64,000 nt of DNA from Bacillus sp. NEB1478 (lineage in GTDB: Bacteria; Bacillota; Bacilli; Bacillales; Fictibacillaceae): the NCBI RefSeq assembly GCF_031582965.1, contig NZ_CP134049.1, positions 124,001 through 188,000 on the forward strand. The letters are read 5' to 3'. This document shows positions 44,138-52,599 of this stretch, one piece after another. A program made the position numbers and the translations under genes. The notes below the pieces were generated by a model that was given only the letters and a program-made list of their open reading frames with translations, searched no databases and was not told the DNA's origin. Position 1 is the stretch's first letter, and each line of letters starts with the position of its first letter.

Positions 44138-44163
44138 ATTCACTGAATCGTTATTTTCTAAAC
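44138..44163 (-). promoter_or_regulatory. Possible sigma-B promoter of the YflT-like gene
   Basis: GTTTAG (44163-44158) and GTGAAT (44143-44138) are 14 bases apart. They match GTTTAA/GGGTAT at five and four positions. Confidence 0.35.
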
Positions 44164-44221
44164 ATCTTTGCGAATATGAGAATAGAACTATTTTTGAGAA
44201 AAGTCTTAATTTTCATAGTAA

Positions 44222-44287
44222 TTTATTCCTCTTTTACATAAAAACCACAATAAATTTACATGGATCAGCAAAAAGAGACTATATAAT
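44222..44287 (+). promoter_or_regulatory. Candidate PhoP-activated promoter of the secreted nucleotidase
   Basis: TTTATT, TTTACA, ACCACA and TTTACA start at 44222, 44233, 44244 and 44255, exactly 11 bases apart. TATAAT lies at 44282-44287 and has no good -35. This is a Pho-box layout. Confidence 0.5.
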
Positions 44288-44336
44288 GGAAATTGTGAGT
44301 TTGTGATTTTATTAAAATGATAGGGGAGTAGGGAAA

Positions 44337-45938
44337 ATGAAAAAAACGTTAACAGCTTTAGCGTTATCATTGGCGTTAACACCATGGGGATCAGTGGTGA
44401 ACGCAGAGGGACAAACACATCATGAGCACAAACCAAAACACACAGGAAATCATTACTTAAATGTACAGCTATTGGGTGTGAATGATTTTCATGGACAGAT
44501 TGATGTTACTAGAAAAGTAGCTGGACAGGCAGTGGGACGAGCTGACTACTTAGCGGCTTATTTAAAACAAAGAGAAACAGAAAATGAAAATACATTAATT
44601 GTTCACGCTGGTGATATGGTAGGGGCGAGTACGCCTTCTTCTGCATTATTGCAGGATGAACCGACTGTTGAGATCATGAACGAGATTGGCTTTGATGTAG
44701 GAACTCTAGGAAACCATGAATTTGATGAAGGCGTTGATGAATTAAAGCGCTTGATCTATGGTGGATCGAATCCGAAAACAGGTTACTTTGAAGGTGCTGA
44801 TTTCCCTTATGTTGCAGCGAATGTTGTGGATAAAGAAACGAAGAAGCCGATCTTGCCTCCGTACGTAATTAAAAAGGTGAAAGGTGTAAAAATCGGATTT
44901 ATCGGAGTCGTTTATTCGGATACACCTGATATCGTAACACCAAGCGGAACAGCTGGAGTAGAGTTTACGGATGAAACGGAAGCTATTAATAAAGCAGCAA
45001 ATGAACTTAAACATAAAGGTGTTAAAGCAATGGTCGTTCTTGCTCATAACCCGATTGATCAAAATGGAGATGAAGTGTCAGGCGAATTAGTCGATATGGC
45101 AAATGGTGTTGATGATGAGATTGATGTCATGTTTGGCGGACACAACCATAGAAGTGCTAATGCAATCGTAGACGGGAAACTTTTAGTAGAGTCGTATTCT
45201 TACGGAACAGCTTTTTCAGATGTAGATTTGAAGATTGACCGCCGTACAAAAGATATCGTTGAGAAAAAAGCAGAAATCGTAACAACCTATCAAAATGGTG
45301 TGACACCGGATGCAAACGTTTCGGCGATCATTAATAAAGCAGTAGAGCAAGTAGCGCCAATCATTAATGAAGTGGTAGGGAAAGCTCCGGTACTTTTATC
45401 TGGTGAAGGCTCTTATAATGGAGAAACGGTACTTGGAAACATTATCGCTGATTCCATGACGGAACAGACCGGAACGGATTTTGCTTTCATGAATCCAGGA
45501 GGAATCCGCGCCGTTATTGAACCTGGCGATGTAACTTGGGGTGAGTTGTTTACAGTTCAGCCATTCGGAAATGACCTCGTAACGATGTCGTTAACAGGCG
45601 CACAAATAAAGACCTTGCTAGAATCACAATGGTCTACAGGCGAAGAAAAAATTCTTCAGATTTCTGGACTTAAAGCGGTTTATGATATGGCTAAGCCTGT
45701 AGGAGAACGCACAGTTTCAATGACAAAGACAGATGGAACACCAATTGAGTCTGGTACTGAGTATACTCTAACGGTGAACAACTTCATGGCTGGCGGCGGT
45801 GACGGCTACACGGTTTTATTAGAAGGAAAAAATCAAACAATCAATGTGACTGACCTCGATGCACTTGTAAACTACTTTAAGAATCGTGAAGAAGTAACAG
45901 GAGCTGTTGAAGGCCGTATTACCAAAATCAATCAATAA
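44337..45938 (+). CDS. Secreted 5'-nucleotidase family phosphatase
   Basis: The 533-residue protein has a signal peptide (MKKTLTALALSLALTPWGSV, cleavage near VNA). The metallophosphatase domain shows LLGVNDFHGQID, VHAGDMVGAS, TLGNHEFDEG and FGGHNHR. The C-terminal 5'-nucleotidase domain (from residue 335) has NPGGIRAVIEPGDVTWGELF and NNFMAGGGDGYTVL, which bind the nucleotide base. It releases phosphate from extracellular nucleotides. A Pho-box-like promoter is upstream. There is no sortase or wall anchor, so it is free or loosely held. Confidence 0.93.
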   Translation: MKKTLTALALSLALTPWGSVVNAEGQTHHEHKPKHTGNHYLNVQLLGVNDFHGQIDVTRKVAGQAVGRADYLAAYLKQRETENENTLIVHAGDMVGASTPSSALLQDEPTVEIMNEIGFDVGTLGNHEFDEGVDELKRLIYGGSNPKTGYFEGADFPYVAANVVDKETKKPILPPYVIKKVKGVKIGFIGVVYSDTPDIVTPSGTAGVEFTDETEAINKAANELKHKGVKAMVVLAHNPIDQNGDEVSGELVDMANGVDDEIDVMFGGHNHRSANAIVDGKLLVESYSYGTAFSDVDLKIDRRTKDIVEKKAEIVTTYQNGVTPDANVSAIINKAVEQVAPIINEVVGKAPVLLSGEGSYNGETVLGNIIADSMTEQTGTDFAFMNPGGIRAVIEPGDVTWGELFTVQPFGNDLVTMSLTGAQIKTLLESQWSTGEEKILQISGLKAVYDMAKPVGERTVSMTKTDGTPIESGTEYTLTVNNFMAGGGDGYTVLLEGKNQTINVTDLDALVNYFKNREEVTGAVEGRITKINQ

Positions 45939-45949
45939 TAAGAAAAAAA

Positions 45950-45981
45950 GCAAAGCGGAAGATTCTGCTTTGCCTTTTTTT
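45950..45981. terminator. Bidirectional terminator between nucleotidase and carbonic anhydrase genes
   Basis: GCAAAGC pairs with GCTTTGC; T-runs exist on both strands. Confidence 0.8.
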
Positions 45982-45985
45982 ATTT

Positions 45986-46540
45986 TCAGCCTTTATCTAC
46001 AACATCCAGCTTACCTGTTGAAGGATCGATAACAAGCCCGTGCACGAGAACTCCCTTAGGAAGGAGCGGGTGATTTCTTACTAGATCAACACTTTTTTGT
46101 ACAGAATCACTGACATTGTCAAATCCTTTTAACCAGTTATTTAGGTCGAGTCCAGAATATTTCAGTGTATCGAGCGTGTCATCGCTAATTCCGCGATCTT
46201 TCATTTTAGCCACGAATTTGTCAGGATCAACACTGCTCATCCCGCAATCATAATGTCCGATAACACAGATCTCTTCAGCCTTAAGCTCATAAATGGCAAC
46301 TAAGATACTTCTCATAATCGAGCCGAACGGATGCGAGATGACGGCTCCGGCAGATTTTACAATTTTCACATCTCCGTTTTTAATGTTCATCGCATTTGGC
46401 AATAGTTGAGTTAATCGCGTATCCATGCAAGATACAATTACGAGGCCTTTATCCGGAAATTTCGTCGTTGAGAAAGGTTCGTATTCTTTGTTTTCAACAA
46501 ATTGGTGATTATATTCTAATATTTCGTTCAGTATGGACAT
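45986..46540 (-). CDS. Beta-class carbonic anhydrase (YtiB-like)
   Basis: The 184-residue enzyme has the zinc ligands of the beta class: VSCMDTRL (cysteine and the Asp-Arg dyad) near residue 38, and VIGHYDCGMSS (histidine and cysteine) near 95. It interconverts CO2 and bicarbonate. GGAGG precedes the ATG. A long gap of 360 bases separates it from the next gene, divergently. Confidence 0.92.
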   Translation of the reverse strand: MSILNEILEYNHQFVENKEYEPFSTTKFPDKGLVIVSCMDTRLTQLLPNAMNIKNGDVKIVKSAGAVISHPFGSIMRSILVAIYELKAEEICVIGHYDCGMSSVDPDKFVAKMKDRGISDDTLDTLKYSGLDLNNWLKGFDNVSDSVQKSVDLVRNHPLLPKGVLVHGLVIDPSTGKLDVVDKG

Positions 46541-46900
46541 GATTTTCCTCCGCTTTTCTACAGAATATCTTCTACAAATAAAATGGTATTAAAACATGCG
46601 TCTTTTTCTTTCATAATAAGCCTGAACTCGCTAACTTATTCACTGACTATTATCCCATTATACAAAAGAGTGTGCTCAATCTGCAGTATTTTGTTTGTAA
46701 ACCTGTCTTTTTGTTGATAGAAACTTTAAAAGAAAACGAGATTGTGACAAACATTTTACCATAAGGTACGTATAATCACACTTAACACCACATAAATTGG
46801 TAAGTTCGAAAGGGGGAAGAAATTTAAAGGCTTGCCAGTAGGTTTTAAATAGATCTGGACTTTTAACTTTTATTTTTTAAAATTGAAAGGGGTAGGGGCA
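46541..46900. other. Divergent intergenic region
   Basis: This stretch should carry the carbonic anhydrase promoter and that of the small gene at 46901. TATAAT at 46771-46776 is the only clear -10; no matching -35. GGGGGAAG at 46812-46819 is not followed by a reading frame. Nothing else is recognised. Confidence 0.4.
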
Positions 46901-47131
46901 ATGGAGGTTATGACGTACGTTCTATGGATGCTTTTATTAGTAGGGTCTGTTATGAAAAATCATCTTCTCTTAATTTCTGCGCCTAAATCAGGACATGCTG
47001 TTCCAGCGGCAGGAAAAAAGGTGTCTCCCAAGAGTGGCAAGCAGGAAAAGAACGAGAAGGTCATAGATTTTGCTTTGGCAGTTAAGCGTACCCAAAATAA
47101 GCAGATGTTCAGCTGGATTGATACGTCGTAA
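46901..47131 (+). CDS. Small membrane-anchored basic protein
   Basis: ATG at 46901 with AAAGGGG 8 bases upstream gives 76 residues. A hydrophobic helix (residues 3-28, MTYVLWMLLLVGSV and LLLIS) leads into a basic, lysine-rich tail (GKKVSPKSGKQEKNEKVIDF). A membrane-anchored cytoplasmic tail is likely. No family is recognised. A terminator at 47294 may be its own. Confidence 0.6.
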   Translation: MEVMTYVLWMLLLVGSVMKNHLLLISAPKSGHAVPAAGKKVSPKSGKQEKNEKVIDFALAVKRTQNKQMFSWIDTS

Positions 47132-47293
47132 CTAAACATATGTGTGTATTTGTTGAGAAAAATAAATTTCATTAAAAGGGGGATTTCTATTACCGATAAC
47201 GAGCTTTATAAAAAACATTCACTTGCGCTTGCTTGCGGCCTGGATCACCGGAAGCGTGCTGGTTAATGGGGTTAATGTGCGGATATTGGAGGG

Positions 47294-47330
47294 AGAAGGC
47301 AGCTATTAGGAGAGCTGTCTTCTTTGCGTT
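47294..47330 (+). terminator. Terminator
   Basis: AGAAGGCAGCT pairs with AGCTGTCTTCT (one G-U), followed by TTGCGTTATTTT. Confidence 0.6.
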
Positions 47331-47424
47331 ATTTTCGTTTCATGATACGAATATTATTAGCAAATTTTTTTACACTTTAGCTTGTTACCAGGGTGGTTAT
47401 CTGCTCAGTGATAAGTAAAGGAAT

Positions 47425-47497
47425 AAAGTATAAATGCAACTAAGGCTGACACTATAAAAAATTAGTGTCAAACAAGTTTTCTTTATTGAATCGTGTT
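47425..47497 (+). repeat. Repeat family C, copy C2
   Basis: ATGCAACTAAGGCTGACACT and GTGTCAAACAAGTTTTCTTT match copy C1 with a few changes; the stem TGACAC/GTGTCA is kept. Confidence 0.55.
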
Positions 47498-47537
47498 TGG
47501 TAGAATAGGAAAAAAAGATAGTCGTGGTGATTGGAAG

Positions 47538-47852
47538 ATGAATATACCTGTTGGACAGTTTGCAAAAAAAATAGAAAAACACGTCACGGAGATCAAGCGG
47601 CTCGGAGAAAACTCTCCAAAGTTACGCGAGCACGTTTCAGCAATTCAAGCTTTATGTGAATTAATGCTGGAAGCGGGTGTTGAGGATCATCTGGAAGTGA
47701 AAGAATGGGTTCCTGGCTATCCAGTACAAAAGCCAAAAAGCATGATAACAGCTACTTCTGCAAAACCGAAAAAATCCATGATGGATTTTGATATGGAAGA
47801 TCAAACTAATGAAGAAGAAGACGGAAATGGCGATTCTATTTTTGATTTTTAA
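47538..47852 (+). CDS. ywdI: YwdI family protein (DUF5327)
   Basis: ATG at 47538 gives 104 residues; a longer frame from 47493 lacks a ribosome site. The N-terminal half is helical (IPVGQFAKKIEKHVTEIKRL, LREHVSAIQALCELMLEAG) and the C-terminal half is acidic and disordered (MDFDMEDQTNEEEDGNGDSI). In B. subtilis ywdI lies near ung and ywdK, and a ywdK homologue is found 1.1 kb downstream, supporting the assignment. Role unknown. Confidence 0.75.
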   Translation: MNIPVGQFAKKIEKHVTEIKRLGENSPKLREHVSAIQALCELMLEAGVEDHLEVKEWVPGYPVQKPKSMITATSAKPKKSMMDFDMEDQTNEEEDGNGDSIFDF

Positions 47853-47870
47853 AAAGGGTTTGAGAAAAAA

Positions 47871-47915
47871 GAAGACTGGTCCAAAGTGAAAGATACTTTC
47901 GGACAGTCTTTTTTC
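47871..47915 (+). terminator. Terminator of ywdI
   Basis: AAGACTG pairs with CAGTCTT and inner TCCAAAGT with ACTTTCGGA, then TTTTC. Confidence 0.75.
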
Positions 47916-48138
47916 ATTTGGAATGCCTTTTGTAGCCAGTGCCATTCTCGGGGGAGGGCATTTTTTATGTATGGATGGTTTTTTGTTTGATGGAAGCTCA
48001 TTTTTGTTAGGTTAGGGACTCTGTCGCCAGAATTGTGTTTACTTCAGAGGAATTAAGGCTGATTCGATTAACAAATTTTGTTCTCGATAAGTGATATTCA
48101 GATTAAATAGGGTTATACCAGGAAATTTCATGAGGAAT

Positions 48139-48204
48139 CCCACACTTTTTCTCGAGATTGCCACACTTTTTGATTAAATATCCACGAGTCGACAACATCT
48201 GACC
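48139..48204 (-). repeat. 21-bp periodic array D3 with header
   Basis: CCACAC/CCACGA starts at 48140, 48161 and 48182, exactly 21 bases apart. On the minus strand the array is preceded by GTCA-N6-GTCGACTCG (48203-48185), which runs directly into GTGG. It lies between convergent genes. Confidence 0.7.
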
Positions 48205-48232
48205 CCTTTGCACTAATTCAACTACTCGAAAA

Positions 48233-48261
48233 TAAAAAAAGCGCCAATATAGGCGCTTTTA
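48233..48261 (-). terminator. Terminator overlapping the small-gene stop codon
   Basis: AAAAGCGCC pairs with GGCGCTTTT; the minus strand continues TTTATTTT. Confidence 0.8.
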
Positions 48262-48429
48262 GATCGAAAGGTAACTGTTTCTGTTTTCCATTCTTTCATC
48301 TCTAAGTTTTTCGATTTCAATCTTTTCGTTCAATTTTTTATTAGAAAAGTAAACTGCAGTAGCGGTTGCTATTAAACTAAGAGCAGCTAATCCTAGAATT
48401 GTATATATCATCGTAGTAAAGAGTTCCAT
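48259..48429 (-). CDS. Small membrane protein (56 residues)
   Basis: AAAGGAGG lies 8 bases before ATG at 48429. The frame reads MELFTTMIYTILGLAALSLI and continues through a single membrane helix to a charged tail (SNKKLNEKIEIEKLRDERME). The stop sits in the terminator stem. The tail is a probable short coiled coil. Strong ribosome site, own terminator and helix make it a real gene despite its size. Function unknown; it resembles the 74-residue protein at 40396 in layout. Confidence 0.8.
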   Translation of the reverse strand: MELFTTMIYTILGLAALSLIATATAVYFSNKKLNEKIEIEKLRDERMENRNSYLSI

Positions 48430-48642
48430 ATTGTGTGATCCTCCTTTTGAAGTTTCTGATTCTGTCTTAGTTTGTTTATTTCCACTTAAAAGTAAGTTTT
48501 AAACCACTATTTGTATGGGTCAAAGGATTCAATTTTAAAATATGTAAAAGGAATGATGGTAAATTTTCCTCCATCGTTTTATACTATTTTTACGAACATA
48601 AAACGAACATATGTTCGATAAAAATAGAGGGGTGAATCAGAA

Positions 48643-48870
48643 ATGAATCAAGCAAATGAATGGCTGAACTTAGTAAATCTCCTCGGTAATGTGGGCTTTC
48701 CTATTGTTATTGCAGGGTATTTGCTCGTTCAATTTGAAAAGCGGATTCAAAGCTTAGAGGGGATTATTCGCGAGCTGCATGAAGAACTGGTCGAAAAAGA
48801 AGAACTAGAACGAAAGATTGATCAATATGTCCGTGTTTTGGACAGCGAGCGTGATCTGAAAAAAAGATAG
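48643..48870 (+). CDS. YvrJ family small protein
   Basis: The 75-residue protein has the YvrJ signature LVNLLGNVGFPIVIAGYLLV followed by FEKRIQSLEG and a charged coiled coil (LHEELVEKEELERKIDQYVR). One membrane helix is predicted. GGGGTG precedes the ATG. Short proteins of this family are often phage- or secretion-linked by name, but here it stands alone among housekeeping genes. Role unknown. Confidence 0.85.
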   Translation: MNQANEWLNLVNLLGNVGFPIVIAGYLLVQFEKRIQSLEGIIRELHEELVEKEELERKIDQYVRVLDSERDLKKR

Positions 48871-48985
48871 CGTTCGCCTTTTTTATCATGGACAAGCCGT
48901 CCGCCAATTTTATTTGACAATCCTGTGGCATGCTTTTGATTCTAGGTTTTCAATGGTAAGATAAAAGAAAAACAGGAGTGGAACT

Positions 48986-49357
48986 ATGAAGCTTTTTCTA
49001 ATTTTAGGAGCCATTAATGCGATGCTCGCTGTCATTTTAGGGGCATTTGGGGCACATGCTTTAGAAGCGAAGTTAACTGAGCGCAACATGCTGCACGTCT
49101 ATCAGACTGGTGTTCAATATCATATGTATCATGCTTTAGCTTTATTGGCAGTAGGTGTGCTGCTTGGGAAATGGCCAGCGTCAACCCTTTTAAACGGAGC
49201 GGGTTGGTCGTTTTTTATCGGAATCCTTTTGTTTTCAGGCAGTCTATACGCGCTATCCAACACAGGGATGAAATTTTTCGGTCCGATCACACCACTAGGA
49301 GGTCTGGCATTTATTGTAGGCTGGATTTTGCTCATTATCTCGGTTGTAAAAGCTTAA
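48986..49357 (+). CDS. ywdK: DUF423 membrane protein
   Basis: The 123-residue protein has four membrane helices and the family motif ILGAFGAHALEAKL near residue 18, then QYHMYHALALLAVGV and FFGPITPLGGLAFIVGW. It matches B. subtilis YwdK, whose role is unknown. GGAGTG precedes the ATG. Gene order with ywdI, gerQ and cwlJ follows Bacillus. Confidence 0.9.
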   Translation: MKLFLILGAINAMLAVILGAFGAHALEAKLTERNMLHVYQTGVQYHMYHALALLAVGVLLGKWPASTLLNGAGWSFFIGILLFSGSLYALSNTGMKFFGPITPLGGLAFIVGWILLIISVVKA

Positions 49358-49400
49358 AGAATTGAATCAGATGTTTTCATCATAAAAATCTAATAATATG

Positions 49401-49433
49401 AGGCCAAATCACGTTTTTGGCTTCTTTTTTTTG
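49401..49433 (+). terminator. Terminator of ywdK
   Basis: GGCCAAA pairs with TTTGGCTT around a short loop, then CTTTTTTTT. Confidence 0.7.
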
Positions 49434-49656
49434 TGTTGGAAGTCTTAAAATCAGCATGTGAGTGATCATTGATATTTTGAGAGTGAATAGGGGATTTTTG
49501 TGTGCGAACGTGTAATAAAATAAAAAAACACATACCGTAAACGGAGCAATATCAAACAATAGAAAAAAGGTCCTCCAAATAGGCAGAGTTGCTTTACCTA
49601 AAAGAAAGGAACCTCTTTGTATGATTGCTGTCTAACCTAGACAAAGAAAGATTTTA

Positions 49657-50148
49657 TCAGCGAGGGCTATATTGTGCCATCTGGCCGGATTGTCCGCCTT
49701 GCTGTTGCTGCTGTGTTCCGTTGTATGGATAGCTATAATTGATTTCTTCATCAAACGTTACATAGTTTACGTAAACCATTAATAGTAAATATCGTTTTCC
49801 CGTTTGAGGATCACTTAAAATGATGTGGTCGCGTCCGGCTGCCTCAATGATTCCTTTAAATACTTTTGCGTTCCATTTTTCGTTGTTCTCGAACGTCATA
49901 TAAACGGTTGCAACTTTACCTTTGTTCATACGTAAAATGTTTTCGATATACGACTGCTCGATAGGCAGCTGGCCAGGTGCTCCGATATCGGCAAGCGGGG
50001 CTCCACCCATACCAGGTGCTTGCTGGGTTTGTGCCATATCTAAAGGTACTCCCATTCCGGCCATGGAGCCCATCCCTCCCATTTGGCCCATCGTTCCCAT
50101 ACCATTTTGCACTCTGTAATTCTGATTATACGGATTATAATAGCTCAT
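49657..50148 (-). CDS. gerQ: Spore coat protein GerQ
   Basis: ATG at 50148 with GGAGG 7 bases upstream gives 163 residues. The N-terminal 60 residues are rich in G, M, Q, N and Y (YYNPYNQNYR, MGQMGGMGSMAGMG). The conserved core is QSYIENILRMNKGKVATVYM to HIILSDPQTGKRYLLLMVYV and YVTFDEEINY. It is needed to place or activate CwlJ in the coat and is crosslinked by transglutaminase through lysines. cwlJ lies 12 bases upstream of its start, forming a cwlJ-gerQ operon as in B. cereus. Confidence 0.92.
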   Translation of the reverse strand: MSYYNPYNQNYRVQNGMGTMGQMGGMGSMAGMGVPLDMAQTQQAPGMGGAPLADIGAPGQLPIEQSYIENILRMNKGKVATVYMTFENNEKWNAKVFKGIIEAAGRDHIILSDPQTGKRYLLLMVYVNYVTFDEEINYSYPYNGTQQQQQGGQSGQMAQYSPR

Positions 50149-50160
50149 CAATAAACCTCC

Positions 50161-50592
50161 TTAAAAGGTACTAAAAACGGAAGGACAATCACTTTGTTTC
50201 GGCTGATAAAAACAGTGAGCTTTAAAGCTTCCAGAATGCGGCTGATTGTACCATTTGGGTGGACATGCACCGCTCGGATCAAAAAACCATAAGGCATTGC
50301 GAGCGGGATTAAAACGCTGACCGTTAATGACTTTTCTTGCTAATCTTCTCTCATTCTCACGAGCACCTTGATAAAAATAACCTTTAATGGTGGCTTCAAA
50401 TCCTCCAGGTTTCTGAAAGACCATCTGCTGCATCGTCCGGATATTTTTGAAATCAAGACAGTTGCCGCGGATCCGGTTAACACCTGTATTTCCAACGAGA
50501 AGCATCCCTAGGTCTCCTTCTCCTTCCGCTTCAGCCCTTATTAATCGGGCAAGCAGGCTGACATCTTTATTTGTAGCTTTAATGACTGCCAA
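50161..50592 (-). CDS. cwlJ: Spore cortex hydrolase CwlJ
   Basis: A TTG start at 50592 with GGGGGAAG upstream gives 143 residues. The SleB/CwlJ hydrolase domain fills the protein: LLARLIRAEAEGEGDLGMLL holds the catalytic glutamate, and VGNTGVNRIRGNCLDFKNI, NALWFFDPSGACPPKWYNQP follow. It cleaves cortex peptidoglycan during germination triggered by calcium dipicolinate. It lacks a signal peptide, since it is made in the mother cell and placed in the coat. gerQ is directly downstream. No clear mother-cell sigma promoter could be assigned. Confidence 0.94.
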   Translation of the reverse strand: MAVIKATNKDVSLLARLIRAEAEGEGDLGMLLVGNTGVNRIRGNCLDFKNIRTMQQMVFQKPGGFEATIKGYFYQGARENERRLARKVINGQRFNPARNALWFFDPSGACPPKWYNQPHSGSFKAHCFYQPKQSDCPSVFSTF

Positions 50593-50700
50593 ATTTCTTC
50601 CCCCTCAATGTGAAAGTCTTGATGTACAAGCAGGGAAACAGAACATTCGATATATGTGTATGAGCCGTTTTGGAAAACTAGACCACCTAAGCAAAAATTA

Positions 50701-50767
50701 GGGGACTGACCCCTAACAATTTATTTCCCGCAGCCGTTTGCTCATAATGCACTACGGGTTTGCTCTA
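50701..50767 (-). repeat. Repeat family B, copy B3
   Basis: Minus strand: AGAGCAAACCCGTAGTGC, GCGGGAAATAAATTGTTAG, then GGGGTCAGTCCCC. Same block order as copies B1 and B2. Confidence 0.7.
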
Positions 50768-50803
50768 TTTCACATAGATTTACTCTCGCATTTAAAAAAA
50801 CGA

Positions 50804-50846
50804 ACAAAAAAAGCCCTCAAAATAATCGGAATTATTTTGAGGGCTT
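50804..50846 (-). terminator. Terminator of hemQ
   Basis: AAGCCCTCAAAATAAT pairs with ATTATTTTGAGGGCTT around CGGA; the minus strand ends in TTTTTTG. Confidence 0.85.
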
Positions 50847-50863
50847 CACATTTTTTATTTAAA

Positions 50864-51607
50864 TTACACTTGTAAGAAAGATGGCACTGCTTCTTTTTTC
50901 AGGATGTTCCCAACGAAGAAAGATCCGAATTCGCCGTAGCGTGCACTTACTTCATCAAAGCGCATTTCGTAAACTAATTTTTTAAATTGAAGCACATCGT
51001 TCGCGAATAATGTTACGCCCCATTCCCAGTCGTCGAAGCCGACTGATCCTGTGATGATCTGCTTCACTTTCCCTGCATAGCCGCGGCCGATCATACCGTG
51101 AGAGTACATCATCTTTTTGCGTTCTTCCATCGAGAGCATATACCAGTTGTCGTCACCGTCACGGCGCTTGTCCATCGGATAGAAACAAACATGGTTCCAC
51201 TTTGGCAGTTCAGGGAACAGACGAGCTTTAATCATCGGATCCATTTCGCCGCTCTCATTTTGCGGATTGTATGTGCTTAGTTCAACTACAGAAACGTAAG
51301 AATGAGCTTTTACTGTATATTGTGCAAAAGCAGTTTTGTTGAATGCATTCTCGATTTCGTTCAATTCTTCCATCGTAGGACGCAAAAGCATCATCATAAA
51401 ATCAGCTTTTTGGCCGACAATGCTGTATAGTGCATGACTTCCAGCTTTGTTTGCCTCTACATTTTCCCATTTTTCAAGAAAAGTTAAAAACTCATTGATT
51501 GCATATTCTCTTGCATCACTCGAAAGCGTTTTCCAAGCGGCCCAATCCATCGTACGGAAATCGTGCAGGCAATACCAGCCTTCTAATGTAATCGCTGCTT
51601 CACTCAT
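50864..51607 (-). CDS. hemQ: Coproheme decarboxylase
   Basis: ATG at 51607 gives 247 residues starting [18 protein letters not shown], as in known HemQ; ATG at 51631 would also be possible. The chlorite-dismutase-like fold binds coproheme through the proximal histidine in [16 protein letters not shown]; the catalytic tyrosine lies in [11 protein letters not shown]. It carries out the last step of the coproporphyrin-dependent haem pathway, turning coproheme into haem b with hydrogen peroxide. GTGG/GGAG lies upstream at moderate distance. Confidence 0.95.
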   Translation of the reverse strand: MSEAAITLEGWYCLHDFRTMDWAAWKTLSSDAREYAINEFLTFLEKWENVEANKAGSHALYSIVGQKADFMMMLLRPTMEELNEIENAFNKTAFAQYTVKAHSYVSVVELSTYNPQNESGEMDPMIKARLFPELPKWNHVCFYPMDKRRDGDDNWYMLSMEERKKMMYSHGMIGRGYAGKVKQIITGSVGFDDWEWGVTLFANDVLQFKKLVYEMRFDEVSARYGEFGSFFVGNILKKEAVPSFLQV

Positions 51608-51685
51608 CGTATATGTCCACTCCTTGCTCATAATTAACACGTCCCTATCAATATAACACAATAGGGACATATCAAAAAATGAACA

Positions 51686-52462
51686 TTAGCTGAACGTTCG
51701 GAGAGTTTGCTCAATTTTATTGCGGACATGCGCTGTGTTTCGAAGTTCGTCGCGTGTCAGTGTCATTCGGACTTTTCTTTCGTCCATATCCATCGCTTCT
51801 TCCAGCATGCCGAACAACCCTTTTCCGCGCTTGTCGATCTCCAGGAATAGTTCGATGCTATCGTTCTGTGGAACTAAAATGACTTCGAGTTCATCGAGTC
51901 TGCCTGCATAAGCACCTGATGTTGGTACGTACTCAAACTCCTGCAAAAACGGAAGTCTGCGGCGCATGTATCTTGGTGCAGATCCGCAATATGCTTTGCG
52001 AAGACGGAACCCAAGCTGTTCGATCGATTCAAAAATAGCAGATGTTTCTGCGTCAGGGTGTACACGAATCTGATCATTGTCTGTTGGGTCAACTGCCATT
52101 TGAATATCGAGTCCGGTCTTAATCCAAACAGGAGTAGCCCCCAGTGTATAGGGTGTATCATAAGGCAGCGTTAGGGAAAACGGGATTTCCTGAGAGCTGC
52201 CAGCTTTTACAGTGAGAGAGGAAGCTACATTCTCTTTAGCGATCGCTGCGGTATCACGAATTTTTTTGTCATCAACTTCCCGATAAAATTCAGTCATGAC
52301 ATACAAAGAAATGTGATCGATGTTTTGGTCGACTTTTCCGCCTTCAATCTTTATGGTTCCGGTAATTTTTTCACCAGGTGAGTACGTATCTTTTTCTAAA
52401 ATCGTATCCACTTTTGCTGCTCCAATTCCTACACTTGCTAACATGCGGTTTACAAACGACAT
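51686..52462 (-). CDS. spo0M: Sporulation-control protein Spo0M
   Basis: ATG at 52462 with AGGAGG 7 bases upstream gives 258 residues. The arrestin-like N-terminal half (VDTILEKDTYSPGEKITGTI, SSQEIPFSLTLPYDTPYTLG) and the C-terminal helical part (DIQMAVDPTDNDQIRVHP, LPFLQEFEYVPTSGAYAGRL) match Spo0M. In B. subtilis it is made under sigma-H control and affects entry into sporulation and cell division. It is monocistronic. Confidence 0.94.
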   Translation of the reverse strand: MSFVNRMLASVGIGAAKVDTILEKDTYSPGEKITGTIKIEGGKVDQNIDHISLYVMTEFYREVDDKKIRDTAAIAKENVASSLTVKAGSSQEIPFSLTLPYDTPYTLGATPVWIKTGLDIQMAVDPTDNDQIRVHPDAETSAIFESIEQLGFRLRKAYCGSAPRYMRRRLPFLQEFEYVPTSGAYAGRLDELEVILVPQNDSIELFLEIDKRGKGLFGMLEEAMDMDERKVRMTLTRDELRNTAHVRNKIEQTLRTFS

Positions 52463-52599
52463 CATAATTCCTCCTCAGGATTTTCTGATAATCATTACGA
52501 TGGAAAAAAAGAAAAGATTCAAAGTATGTAAAAAATTTCATCCGATAAGCTGAGAATAACGATTAGCGTTTAAAAATTCAAAATTTAATAACTTTTTGC

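Larger units (their letters stand above)
47132..47537. other. Intergenic region with possible tiny gene and repeat C2
   Basis: A strong ribosome-site-like AAAAGGGGG at 47174-47182 is followed by a hydrophobic frame reading FLLPITSFIKNIHLRLLAAW and GSVLVNGVNVRILEGEGSY, ending at a TAG at about 47306. No standard start codon is correctly placed, so it is not annotated as a gene. A terminator and repeat C2 follow. Confidence 0.3.
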
